Below are positions 9,069 to 17,101 of a DNA stretch of 64,000 bases, piece after piece; positions within the stretch are counted from its first letter, which is position 1; the number at the start of each line of letters is the position of its first letter. The notes under the pieces were generated by a model. It made no database searches. It saw only the letters and a program-made list of their open reading frames with translations, and had not been told where the DNA came from. A program made the position numbers and the translations under genes. Origin of the DNA: Cohnella sp. WQ 127256 (GTDB lineage Bacteria > Bacillota > Bacilli > Paenibacillales > Paenibacillaceae); assembly GCF_024519285.1 (NCBI RefSeq), contig NZ_JAMZCY010000008.1, forward strand, positions 62,001 through 126,000. Direction: 5' to 3'.

Positions 9069-9078
9069 GTAGTGACAA
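9069..9078. promoter_or_regulatory. Candidate GntR operator near the gntR promoter
   Basis: GTAGTGACAA, one mismatch to GTAGTAACAA, in the leader between gntR and the kinase gene. Weaker support than the sites that sit at promoters. Confidence 0.35.
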
Positions 9079-9101
9079 ATAAAAAAATTGAAATCTAAAT
9101 T

Positions 9102-9242
9102 GTGGGATTAATCATTACCTTTAACAGTGGCCAAAAAGGAGATGAATTCGATCTCCGACCTGTAACTATGAAAGGAGTATCCTTAAATTATAAATTAAGT
9201 CCAGCTCATTGGGAATCCATTTCTAATTACTTGATAAAATAG
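9102..9242 (+). pseudogene. Possible gene-tail remnant or 46-residue ORF
   Basis: An open frame from GTG 9102 to TAG 9242 reads like coding sequence (for example GQKGDEFDLRPVTMKGVSL, then LSPAHWESISNYLIK). A stop codon lies immediately upstream and there is no ribosome site. It may be the C-terminal fragment of a lost gene. I do not recognise the family, and chance cannot be excluded. Confidence 0.25.
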
Positions 9243-9271
9243 TTAGAGTTTTACAATGGTACAATTTTTGT

Positions 9272-9320
9272 TTTACATTTGTAGTAATGAATATTATAAT
9301 CAACGTATTGGTAATAACAA
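9272..9320 (+). promoter_or_regulatory. Promoter and candidate operators of the kinase/GH4 operon
   Basis: TTTACA (9272-9277), 17-bp spacer, TATAAT (9295-9300). One GntR-like box, TTGTAGTAATGA, lies inside the spacer (9279-9290). A second, GTAATAACAA (9311-9320), starts 10 bp after the -10 box, much as at the importer promoters. The start codon follows at 9383. Confidence 0.6.
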
Positions 9321-9382
9321 ATATTGAGAATTGATATTGGAATACGACAACCTACTGTGATCGACTTGAAGGGAGTTAGCTC

Positions 9383-10357
9383 ATGAGATATTTTGCGGGA
9401 GTGGATGGGGGAGGCAGTAAAACATTTTCACTTGTTGTTGACGAAGAGGGAAATGTGCTCGGATCCGGTTTGTCGCAATGCGGTAATCATCAGATTATCG
9501 GTGCGGAAGCAGCGGTAGCCAACATGCGTGACTCGTTGCATACAGCACTTCAGCAAGCAGGATTAAAGGAGGAGCAATTGAGTTTTGTTCAATTCGGTCT
9601 TGCTGGTGCAGACAGACCTTTCGATATGAAGAGGCTTTATCCGGAAGTTTCGCGACAGATGAACTTGCAGCAAGTGGATATCGTATGCGATACGATGGAG
9701 GGCTTGCGTGTAGGTAGTTCATCCAATACGGGAGTCGTACTTGTTTGCGGTAGCAATACGAATGCGGCTGGAAGAAACGAAGAGGGTCTAACCTTGCAGG
9801 TTGGTGGATTTAATGATTTGTTTGGCGATCGAGCAGGTGGCTATCATCTCGCTTTTCAAGCTTTCAGTAGATCAATCCGTTGTTGGGATGGCCGGGAGCC
9901 GAGTAGCTTACTCGTTGCGAGAATACCTTCAGCACTTGGCTTTGATAGCATGGAAGCGATGATTGAACGCTGTCTAGATGACGAAATTACCGAAGCTCCG
10001 CTGCAGCTGTCTTACGTTGTGCATGAGGCGGCTCAAGAAGGCGATTGGTTATCAATAGAGCTACTTACCAACATGGGCCGAGAGCTTGGACTGGCCGCGG
10101 CAGCAGTTATTCGAAATCTGGGTGGCTTTAGCTGTCAGTCTGTTCCGGTTGTATTGACAGGAAGTATTCTGCAATCCGGAAGGAGCACAGCTCTGCTTGA
10201 AGCATTGAAGAAGGAAGTTGCGGCGGTCCATGCTTCATGTACATTTGTGATTCCAAGTCTTGTTCCCGTATTCGGGTCCGTTATGCTCGCTATGGATCAT
10301 CTGGGAATTACCGTTACAGAAGAAATTAGAGAAAAATTTACGAACTTTGGAGGATAA
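9383..10357 (+). CDS. BadF/BadG-type sugar kinase (N-acetylglucosamine kinase family)
   Basis: A cytoplasmic ATP-dependent kinase of the ASKHA fold, 324 residues. The N-terminal phosphate loop is GVDGGGSKTFSLV. A second phosphate segment is VLVCGSNTNAAG, followed by GGFNDLFGDRAGGYHLA, characteristic of the BadF/BadG/BcrA/BcrD and GlcNAc-kinase group. GAAGGGAG precedes ATG 9383. Its stop codon overlaps the GGAGG site of the GH4 gene, 4 bp ahead, so the two are translationally coupled. That pairing suggests it phosphorylates the sugar brought in by the ABC importer, making the 6-phospho substrate needed by GH4. The exact substrate is inferred, not seen. Confidence 0.88.
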   Translation: MRYFAGVDGGGSKTFSLVVDEEGNVLGSGLSQCGNHQIIGAEAAVANMRDSLHTALQQAGLKEEQLSFVQFGLAGADRPFDMKRLYPEVSRQMNLQQVDIVCDTMEGLRVGSSSNTGVVLVCGSNTNAAGRNEEGLTLQVGGFNDLFGDRAGGYHLAFQAFSRSIRCWDGREPSSLLVARIPSALGFDSMEAMIERCLDDEITEAPLQLSYVVHEAAQEGDWLSIELLTNMGRELGLAAAAVIRNLGGFSCQSVPVVLTGSILQSGRSTALLEALKKEVAAVHASCTFVIPSLVPVFGSVMLAMDHLGITVTEEIREKFTNFGG

Positions 10358-10361
10358 AGAA

Positions 10362-11684
10362 ATGCAAAAAGATAGATTGAAAATTGCGGTCATCGGTGGA
10401 GGTTCTTCCTATACGCCAGAGTTAATCGATGGATTGATTCGTTATTATGATCAATTTCCTGTGACAGAGCTGATCTTAGTCGATATTGAGCAAGGTGCGG
10501 ATAAGTTAAGAATTATCGGAGATTTGGCGCAACGAATGATTACTGCCAGTGGCAAGCCGATCAAGCTTCATACGACTATGGATCGTCGTGAAGCGATTAG
10601 AGGGGCAGATTTTGTTACCACTCAAATTCGTGTAGGCATGCTGGATGCGCGTTCGCGTGATGAAAAGATACCTTTATCATATGGTTTGATTGGACAAGAA
10701 ACGACTGGCGCAGGTGGATTTGCCAAAGCGCTTCGGACGATTCCGGTCATTCTAGACATTTGCCGTGAAATCGAGGAGCTGGCGCCAGATGCATTCTTAA
10801 TTAACTTTACAAATCCGGCAGGCTTGGTGACGGAGGCAGTCAACAAGCACACCAAGGTGAAATCCGTTGGCTTGTGCAATTTACCAATCGATACCAAAAT
10901 GCAAATCGCGGAGCTCTATGACGTTAATCAAGAGGATCTGTTCATCGAAATGGTCGGGATTAACCATCTTAACTGGACAACGAAGGTTGTCATTGATGGG
11001 AAAGATCAAACAGAGGACTTTCTTAAAAAAATCGCAGGAGCAAGTGGGTTTTCGATGAAAAACATCCCTGACTTGGAATGGGATTCGCAATTTATATCAT
11101 CCGTCGGAGCATTGCCGTGTGCTTATCATCGCTACTACTACATGAAGGATGAAATGTTCCGCGAGATGAACTCTAAATTCCAGGAAACAGGAAAAACGAG
11201 AGCGGATGATGTAAAGGAAGTAGAGGCGGAGCTGTTCGAGCTTTACAAAAAGCCTGAGCTCGTGTCTAAGCCTCCCCAACTTGAAAAGCGTGGAGGCGCC
11301 TATTACTCTGAAGCTGCTGTACAATTGATGAAATCGATCTACAACGATAGCGGAGATATTCAAGTTGTGAACGTTCGCAATGGAGGGATTATCTCATGCC
11401 TGCCAGATGAGGTATCTATTGAAGTTAACTGTGTCATTAAATCGGATGGACCACATCCGATCTCGCTAAGTAAAGCTCTGCCGCCTCAAATTAGAGGACT
11501 GCTGCAAATTGTAAAAGCTTATGAAGAATTAACCGTACAAGCTGCTGTATTCGGTGATTACAATGCAGCTCTGCAGGCGCTCACAATCCATCCACTCATT
11601 GGAGATGAGCAGCTCGCCAAATCGTTACTAAGTGAAATTCTTGTGCAGAACGAAGCTTATCTACCTCAATTCAAAAATGCTTAA
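10362..11684 (+). CDS. GH4 family 6-phospho-beta-glucosidase
   Basis: A 440-residue cytoplasmic GH4 enzyme, which uses NAD and a divalent metal in a redox-assisted cleavage of 6-phospho-glycosides. Visible motifs are the NAD loop AVIGGGSSYTPELIDGL, FVTTQIRVGMLDARSRDE, GQETTGAGG, NFTNPAGLVTEA, the metal-binding SVGLCNLP Cys, and MVGINHLNW His. Overall these match the CelF/LicH branch. A longer frame starts at 10260 inside the kinase gene. ATG 10362 is preferred because GGAGG lies 9 bp upstream, at the kinase stop. GH4 phospho-glucosidases usually serve PTS uptake, and none is present here; the coupled kinase offers an alternative source of phosphosugar. Confidence 0.94.
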   Translation: MQKDRLKIAVIGGGSSYTPELIDGLIRYYDQFPVTELILVDIEQGADKLRIIGDLAQRMITASGKPIKLHTTMDRREAIRGADFVTTQIRVGMLDARSRDEKIPLSYGLIGQETTGAGGFAKALRTIPVILDICREIEELAPDAFLINFTNPAGLVTEAVNKHTKVKSVGLCNLPIDTKMQIAELYDVNQEDLFIEMVGINHLNWTTKVVIDGKDQTEDFLKKIAGASGFSMKNIPDLEWDSQFISSVGALPCAYHRYYYMKDEMFREMNSKFQETGKTRADDVKEVEAELFELYKKPELVSKPPQLEKRGGAYYSEAAVQLMKSIYNDSGDIQVVNVRNGGIISCLPDEVSIEVNCVIKSDGPHPISLSKALPPQIRGLLQIVKAYEELTVQAAVFGDYNAALQALTIHPLIGDEQLAKSLLSEILVQNEAYLPQFKNA

Positions 11685-11714
11685 ACAGCCGGGACTCTAT
11701 ACAAAGGAAGGACC

Positions 11715-11742
11715 ACAACCACGTCAATTGAGACGTGGTTGT
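11715..11742 (+). terminator. Hairpin after the GH4 gene (probable terminator)
   Basis: A perfect 11-bp stem, ACAACCACGTC / GACGTGGTTGT, with a 6-nt loop about 30 bp past the GH4 stop. Only a short T stretch follows, so efficiency is uncertain. Confidence 0.6.
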
Positions 11743-11879
11743 TTGCTGAGCAAACGTTCCAACCATGTGGAGTGAGAATAGAATTCAGCCACTCGCAATC
11801 CATCCCTGTCACGAGAATGTAAGAAGTGGGGAGTATAATTCAGACTGTAGTTACAATTTGCAGGATGGAGTGGATCACG

Positions 11880-12557
11880 ATGAGTATATTGCGAACAGTT
11901 GATCTTAGAAAGCTATACGGCAAGGAGCCCAATCAGGTTAAGGCGCTGGATGGCGTTAATATAGAGATTAATGAGGGTGAGTTTGCAGCTATCGTAGGTA
12001 CTTCGGGGAGTGGGAAATCCACGTTGTTGCACATGCTAGGCGGTCTAGATCGCGCGACTAGTGGACAGGTTGTCGTAGATGGGAAGTCTATATTCGATAT
12101 GAATGACGATGAGTTAACGGTATTCAGACGGAGGAAAATCGGGTTTGTTTTTCAACATTACAACCTCGTTCCCATTCTGAATGTATATGAGAATATTGTG
12201 CTACCGATTGAGCTGGACGGAAATACAGTCGATAAAACGTATGTGGAGCATATTGTGAAAACGTTAGGTTTGACAGAGAAGCTGGATAGCTTGCCAAGTC
12301 ACTTGTCCGGTGGGCAGCAACAAAGGGTGGCTATTGCTAGGGCGCTTGCCACGAAACCCTCCATTATTCTCGCGGACGAGCCTACGGGTAACTTGGATAG
12401 TCGGACAAGTCAGGAAGTCATTGGGCTACTCAAAGTAACGAGCAAGCAATTCAATCAGACGATGGTGATTATTACACATAGCGAAGAAATTGCTCAACTT
12501 GCCGATACGATCATCCGCATTGGTGATGGTAAGGTTGTTGGGGGGAAACAGCCATGA
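11880..12557 (+). CDS. ABC exporter ATPase (MacB/LolD/Bce-type)
   Basis: A 225-residue ATPase with all core motifs: Walker [11 protein letters not shown]-loop [10 protein letters not shown], signature [15 protein letters not shown], Walker [13 protein letters not shown] and switch His in IITHSE. The TGNLD extension marks the exporter group that partners FtsX-like permeases. A longer frame begins at GTG 11826. ATG 11880 is preferred because GGATGGAG is 9 bp upstream and family N-termini begin here ([14 protein letters not shown]). The stop overlaps the permease start by 4 bp. With the downstream sensor and regulator it likely forms a peptide-efflux or detoxification module. Confidence 0.93.
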   Translation: MSILRTVDLRKLYGKEPNQVKALDGVNIEINEGEFAAIVGTSGSGKSTLLHMLGGLDRATSGQVVVDGKSIFDMNDDELTVFRRRKIGFVFQHYNLVPILNVYENIVLPIELDGNTVDKTYVEHIVKTLGLTEKLDSLPSHLSGGQQQRVAIARALATKPSIILADEPTGNLDSRTSQEVIGLLKVTSKQFNQTMVIITHSEEIAQLADTIIRIGDGKVVGGKQP

Positions 12558-15034
12558 TGTTTCCTAATTCGAATAAAGGCATCATTAAGAAAATGATTCG
12601 AAGTAGCTTGAAGGCAAACCGAACAAGGAACCGTTATGTTATTTTGGCTGTCATTTTAACGACTTGGCTGCTAACGTCGGTTTTCACTCTTGGGATGAGC
12701 TTTATGAAAACCTACGAGATGCAACAGGTAAGAATGATCGGTACGACAGCGGATGCAGCACTATTCAATCCATCACAGGAACAGATTACACGGTTGAAAC
12801 AGCTACCGTATGTGAGCGATGTAGGACTCGATACACAAGTCGCGCAGGTAATCCCAACGCAAGAGATGGGTGATCTAGAAGTTACTATGCACTCATACGA
12901 TGAGTCTGAATGGGACAATATGAGGGCGCCTCTCTTAGGCAACAAGATCAATGCTTACCCTGAGAAGCGCAATGAAGTGATCGTCCCAACCTGGATATTG
13001 GACAAGCTTGAGATCACAGAGCCGACAGTCGGGATGACTTTGCCTCTAACGTATCGAAGTGAAGCGGGGGAGAACAAGGAAACCTTCACTCTAAGCGGGT
13101 GGTATACCGATTATTCTCAGCTTCGTTCTGGTAACTCTGGTGTTATTATTGTATCTCGTGAATTTGCGGAGTCTGTGGGCGCAGCCTCTAGCGACAAGGG
13201 TCCAGTAGCAGTGGCATCCATTGCATTCAAGGGTGGAAGCAGCATAGATCAAAGGATGAACCAGCTGGAACAGGAATTAAAGCCGAATGAGGATCAGAAT
13301 CTGGTTAGCTATTCAACGATAGAAGATCAAAACAGCTCTAAAATGACAACTATGATGGGGATCGCCGGCATTATCGTATTTGTCATGTTTAGTGGATATT
13401 TGCTCATCTACAATGTGCTCTATATATCCGTAGCTACGGATACTAAATTTTACGGGCTGTTAAAGACGATTGGGATGACGAGAAAACAAGTGATAAGAAT
13501 GGTGAATGGCCAAGCTGTGCGGTTGGCGTGGATTGGAATACCCCTAGGACTTGCAGCAGGTGTGATCACATCATTAGTTGCGGTACCGATGGCGATTGAA
13601 GCCTTCACTCTGGATACGGAAGTTGAAATTTCTTTTCATCCCATCATTTATGTGGGAGCGGCGTTGTTCGCCTGGCTGACGACAATGGCTGGATGCAGGA
13701 AGCCAGCCCGAATTGCAGCGAAGATTTCCCCCGTAGAAGCTGCGAAGTATGTGAGAACGACAACGAAAAAGAGTAGACATGGCTCGAAGCTATATCGCAT
13801 GGCATTACGTAACATGTTTCGAGATAAGAAGCGGGCTTTAACCGTATTCCTGTCGCTGTTCATAGGCCTCACTACTTTTCTGACGATCAATACACTTGTT
13901 CTAAGCATGAATACGGACAATTTTATATCTAGCTATGTGGATAATGATTTTGAATTGATTAATAAGACGGTCGATTTTGGCTATCAAGGGGAGCAAAAAC
14001 AGAAAATAACGGAGGAGATGGCCGAGGCTGTTCAGCAACTGAGCGGGGTTTCGGACGTCAGAAATACCTATATCGATAGGGGAGGAAGTCTCAATTATAC
14101 ACCTGAAGTATTTGGAAAATTCGTCGATGATATCGTTATGAGATACAGTATGGAACGCCCCACTGACGAGCAATTGAAGGATTCGGGTATGTTTTGGTCA
14201 GTGCTAATTGGGATCGATACCAAATATGTAACTGAACTAAATAAAAGTCTTAAAACACCCATAGATGTAGAAAGATTCGAGAAAGGTGAAATTGCCCTAC
14301 TGAGCGCAAGCGAAGAGGTTTTTAACAGGGGGGATCGATTCCAGTTAAACTTTAAGGAGGGTGGCGTTGACCGAGAGCTTGAGATAGGCGGCTTTGTAAG
14401 CCCACAATTCCAGGTTTCGTTCGGCGGGATGGCACCTAATGTATACGTCAGTCATAACGCTATGAAGCAAATCATTAAAGATCCGATTCTGTATAAAATG
14501 AACATTCAGGCTGATAAAAGTGAGCATGAGCGAATTCAGGAGCAATTGGAGGCCTTGATTGCAGGTGATCGTGAGATTGAGCTGACATCAAAGCTGCAAT
14601 GGGCGGAGAAAATGGAGTCTACCAAAATCATCTTCTTCATTCTAGGTGGCGCCATTACGCTGATTCTTGCCGCCATCGGTATTCTCAACTTCATTAGTAC
14701 GATGTTTACGAGTGTTGTGGTGCGTAAGCAGGAGTTTGCAGTGATGGAAAGCATCGGCATGACGAAGCGCCAATTGCGGAAAATGCTACTGCTCGAAGGA
14801 ACAGGATATGCGGTCATATCCACTTTGCTGATTACTACGATTGGAACTCTGATTAGCTATGGCGCTTACTATGTGTTTAGCCAGGAGGCTGATTATGCGA
14901 TCTATACTTTTCCGACTCTTCCTTTGCTGATCGCGCTTGTGTTAGTGTTCGCAGCTTGCCTAAGTGTGCCGATTATCGCTTATAATAGATCGAAGAAGAT
15001 GAGTATCGTGGAACGGTTGAGAGAAGCGAGTTAA
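12554..15034 (+). CDS. FtsX-like ABC exporter permease
   Basis: An 826-residue membrane subunit. Layout by hydropathy: one segment near 25-50, an outer domain of about 200 residues, three segments (about 270-385), a further segment near 430, a second outer domain (about 450-680), and three final segments. These are two FtsX repeats (KFYGLLKTIGMTRKQ and EFAVMESIGMTKRQL are the cytoplasmic coupling helices). BceB has ten segments and one large outer loop, so this is closer to the general MacB/YtrF-like exporters. It overlaps the ATPase gene (ATGATG) and precedes the regulator gene by 51 bp. The substrate is unknown; antimicrobial peptides are a common one for such operons. Confidence 0.9.
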   Translation: MMFPNSNKGIIKKMIRSSLKANRTRNRYVILAVILTTWLLTSVFTLGMSFMKTYEMQQVRMIGTTADAALFNPSQEQITRLKQLPYVSDVGLDTQVAQVIPTQEMGDLEVTMHSYDESEWDNMRAPLLGNKINAYPEKRNEVIVPTWILDKLEITEPTVGMTLPLTYRSEAGENKETFTLSGWYTDYSQLRSGNSGVIIVSREFAESVGAASSDKGPVAVASIAFKGGSSIDQRMNQLEQELKPNEDQNLVSYSTIEDQNSSKMTTMMGIAGIIVFVMFSGYLLIYNVLYISVATDTKFYGLLKTIGMTRKQVIRMVNGQAVRLAWIGIPLGLAAGVITSLVAVPMAIEAFTLDTEVEISFHPIIYVGAALFAWLTTMAGCRKPARIAAKISPVEAAKYVRTTTKKSRHGSKLYRMALRNMFRDKKRALTVFLSLFIGLTTFLTINTLVLSMNTDNFISSYVDNDFELINKTVDFGYQGEQKQKITEEMAEAVQQLSGVSDVRNTYIDRGGSLNYTPEVFGKFVDDIVMRYSMERPTDEQLKDSGMFWSVLIGIDTKYVTELNKSLKTPIDVERFEKGEIALLSASEEVFNRGDRFQLNFKEGGVDRELEIGGFVSPQFQVSFGGMAPNVYVSHNAMKQIIKDPILYKMNIQADKSEHERIQEQLEALIAGDREIELTSKLQWAEKMESTKIIFFILGGAITLILAAIGILNFISTMFTSVVVRKQEFAVMESIGMTKRQLRKMLLLEGTGYAVISTLLITTIGTLISYGAYYVFSQEADYAIYTFPTLPLLIALVLVFAACLSVPIIAYNRSKKMSIVERLREAS

Positions 15035-15085
15035 AGCGAACTATTGGGCTAGTAATAGGTTGAAGGATAAAGGGAGGTGGACATC

Positions 15086-15769
15086 ATGGCTAGGATTCTC
15101 ATTGTCGAAGATGATCGGTTATTGAACGAGGGGCTTTCTTATGCACTTGGGAATGAAAATTACGATATTGTATCTTCATTCTCGAGTGCAGAGGGTCTGA
15201 TTGCATTTCGGAGCCATGACGTTCACCTCATTATCCTTGATATTAATCTACCCGACAGAAGCGGAATTGAGTTGTGTAAGGAAATTCGCCAAGTCTCGGA
15301 TGTCCCCATTCTATTCCTGACGGCCAAAGATACGGAGCAGGACATGATAGAGGGCTTCGAATCAGGAGCGGATGATTATATGGCCAAGCCTTTCAGTATG
15401 GCGGTGTTAAGTCAGCGTCTGAAGGCGATTTTGCGCAGAGGGGGTGGAGAGGACAATCCCCAGCTATTTTCCGATAAGGATTTGACCGTCCACTATGATA
15501 AGATGAAGGTGTACAAGCATAACCAAGAGGTTAAGCTAACGACTACGGAATTCAAGCTTCTATCTATCCTTACCCGGAATAATAAAATGGTGATGACCAG
15601 ACAGATGATACTTGAGAAGCTATGGGACTTGGATGGGATTTTCGTGGATGAGAATACATTAAGCGTCAATATCAAGAGATTACGTCATAAAATCGAAGAC
15701 GATCCGAAACAAAACGTCTATATTAAGACCGTTTTTGGAATCGGCTACACCTGGGGGAGTGAAGGTTGA
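15086..15769 (+). CDS. OmpR-family response regulator
   Basis: A 227-residue DNA-binding regulator. The receiver domain (1-115) has the acidic pocket VEDD, phospho-acceptor Asp in LIILDINLP, and Lys in YMAKPFS. A winged helix (about 130-225, TTTEFKLLSILTRN and LSVNIKRLRHKIEDDP) follows. The GTG at 15077 is part of the ribosome site GGGAGG, so ATG 15086 is the likely start. The kinase gene overlaps its end by 4 bp. It probably activates the exporter genes just upstream in response to its kinase. Confidence 0.94.
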   Translation: MARILIVEDDRLLNEGLSYALGNENYDIVSSFSSAEGLIAFRSHDVHLIILDINLPDRSGIELCKEIRQVSDVPILFLTAKDTEQDMIEGFESGADDYMAKPFSMAVLSQRLKAILRRGGGEDNPQLFSDKDLTVHYDKMKVYKHNQEVKLTTTEFKLLSILTRNNKMVMTRQMILEKLWDLDGIFVDENTLSVNIKRLRHKIEDDPKQNVYIKTVFGIGYTWGSEG

Positions 15770-16785
15770 GAAGCTCCTTTACTCGGATTATCCTCATTAG
15801 CTCGACGCTGTATGCTATTGCATGCGGCTTATTTATTTTTTTCCTAATTCAATATGAGGCTAGTCGGACCGTAATCGTGACATCGGTTCTTTTTGCTGTG
15901 GCAGCAGCTGGGATTTTTACAGGTTTTATGTTGGCTATTCGGAACCAAATGTCCTCCATCCTATCTAAGCTCTCACTGACCATTCAATCCATTATTGATA
16001 GGCAAGACAGAGAAATGTTCTCCGTTGCAGAGGATAATATGCTGTCCAAGCTACAGGAGCAAGTGCTTAAGCTATCGGGTATTCTAAGGATGCAGAAGCA
16101 GCGGTATAAAGTGGAGAGCGAGGAAGTGAAATCACTCATTTCCGATATTGCCCACCAGTTGAAAACACCGCTAGCCAATCTGACCATCTATAATGGCTTG
16201 CTAATGGACAGTGGATTAACTGCGGACAAGCGTCAGGAGTTTACTCGGATTCTGCGTAGTCAGACGGAAAAGCTGACGTGGCTGATGGATAATTTGATCA
16301 AGATGTCTCGGCTAGAGAGTGGCATTATTAAGATCCAGACGGAGAAGCATGATATAGGCAACACGGTATTTGCCGCGATCAAGCAAGTGTATCCTCACGC
16401 TGAGATGAAGAACGTAGAAATACAGTTTAGCGGTGAGCAGAGCGTTGAGCTGCAGCATGATGTGAAATGGACCGGCGAAGCTATCGTGAATGTGCTGGAC
16501 AATGCGGTGAAATATGCGGGGGAAGCGGGATTAGTCAAAGTCTCGATCCAGAAAAATGAGATGTTCGCGAGAATCGATATTGAAGATAACGGGAGGGGCA
16601 TTCCTGAGCATGAATTGAGCCAGATTTTTAAGCGGTTCTATCGCGGAGCCGATGTAATTGATAATCAAGGAGTGGGAATTGGTCTATATTTGGCCAGAAA
16701 AATCATTACGGAGCAAGGTGGCTACATGAGGGTTAGCTCTGAATGGGGCAAAGGGAGTTTGTTTTCGATTTTTATTCCTGTGTGA
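15766..16785 (+). CDS. Intramembrane-sensing-type histidine kinase
   Basis: A 339-residue kinase with two membrane segments (about 8-28 and 36-57) joined by only a few residues, so there is no real outer sensor domain. This layout is typical of BceS-like kinases that sense through an ABC exporter. The H-box is SDIAHQLKTPLANL (His near 129), the N-box NVLDNAVKYAG, and the G boxes DNGRGIPEHE and GVGIGLYLARK. It starts at TTG 15766, overlapping the regulator stop (TTGA). Co-location with the exporter supports a signalling-plus-export unit for a peptide stress. Confidence 0.92.
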   Translation: MRSSFTRIILISSTLYAIACGLFIFFLIQYEASRTVIVTSVLFAVAAAGIFTGFMLAIRNQMSSILSKLSLTIQSIIDRQDREMFSVAEDNMLSKLQEQVLKLSGILRMQKQRYKVESEEVKSLISDIAHQLKTPLANLTIYNGLLMDSGLTADKRQEFTRILRSQTEKLTWLMDNLIKMSRLESGIIKIQTEKHDIGNTVFAAIKQVYPHAEMKNVEIQFSGEQSVELQHDVKWTGEAIVNVLDNAVKYAGEAGLVKVSIQKNEMFARIDIEDNGRGIPEHELSQIFKRFYRGADVIDNQGVGIGLYLARKIITEQGGYMRVSSEWGKGSLFSIFIPV

Positions 16786-16796
16786 ACAGGATAGAA

Positions 16797-16823
16797 GGAT
16801 CAGAAATTGATCCTACACTGCCG
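16797..16823. repeat. Short intergenic repeat, copy 1
   Basis: A 27-bp segment beginning AGGATCAGAAATTGATCC and ending ACACTGCC. It matches 32037-32063 at 23 of 27 positions. The first 19 bases are an inverted repeat, AGGATCA / TGATCCT-like. Confidence 0.5.
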
Positions 16824-16872
16824 AAATCGTTACGGCAACGTGTGCGGAAGAGGCAGCGGACCATTTCACAAT

Positions 16873-16913
16873 GGGTGCAGCCTTTAACAGCACTCGTTTT
16901 TTTTTTTTTTTTT
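16873..16913 (+). terminator. Terminator with a 17-T tract
   Basis: Stem GGGTGC / GCACTC (one G-T pair) with an 11-nt loop, then 17 consecutive T (16897-16913). It would end the exporter/kinase operon. The long homopolymer is prone to length change. Confidence 0.65.
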
Positions 16914-16973
16914 GTTCATTTCCCAGCAAGCAATAACCTCTAATTATTTGATCTCATGTCCAAAAAATGTAAT

Positions 16974-16989
16974 TTTGTCATATGACAAA
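16974..16989. promoter_or_regulatory. 16-bp palindrome TTTGTCATATGACAAA
   Basis: Perfect symmetry, 112 bp upstream of the lipobox-SLH gene. Position and form suggest an operator; the binding protein is unknown. Confidence 0.4.
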
Positions 16990-17101
16990 GTGATGACAAC
17001 GGTCACTACCGGGTTAGAACGGTATTTATTATACTATTGGGACAACTCATTAATTGTCGATTTATGGGTGATAAAATAAAGATAACCTAAGGAGAAATAA
17101 C

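Larger units (their letters stand above)
16786..17101. other. Intergenic region: repeat element, terminator, palindrome, leader
   Basis: A 316-bp gap. In order: a short repeat shared with 32037-32063, a terminator with a 17-T tract, a 16-bp palindrome, and the leader of the lipobox-SLH gene with AAGGAG. The 66-residue frame crossing it has no ribosome site and encodes a run of Phe from the T tract, so I do not call a gene. Confidence 0.6.

Noticed and set aside
11880-16785. Calling the exporter operon a true BceAB-BceRS bacitracin system
   Set aside because: The kinase fits, but the permease has two outer domains and about eight membrane segments, unlike BceB with ten segments and a single large outer loop.
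16743-16943. 66-codon frame across the kinase gene end and T tract
   Set aside because: Overlaps the kinase out of frame and encodes poly-Phe from the 17-T tract.
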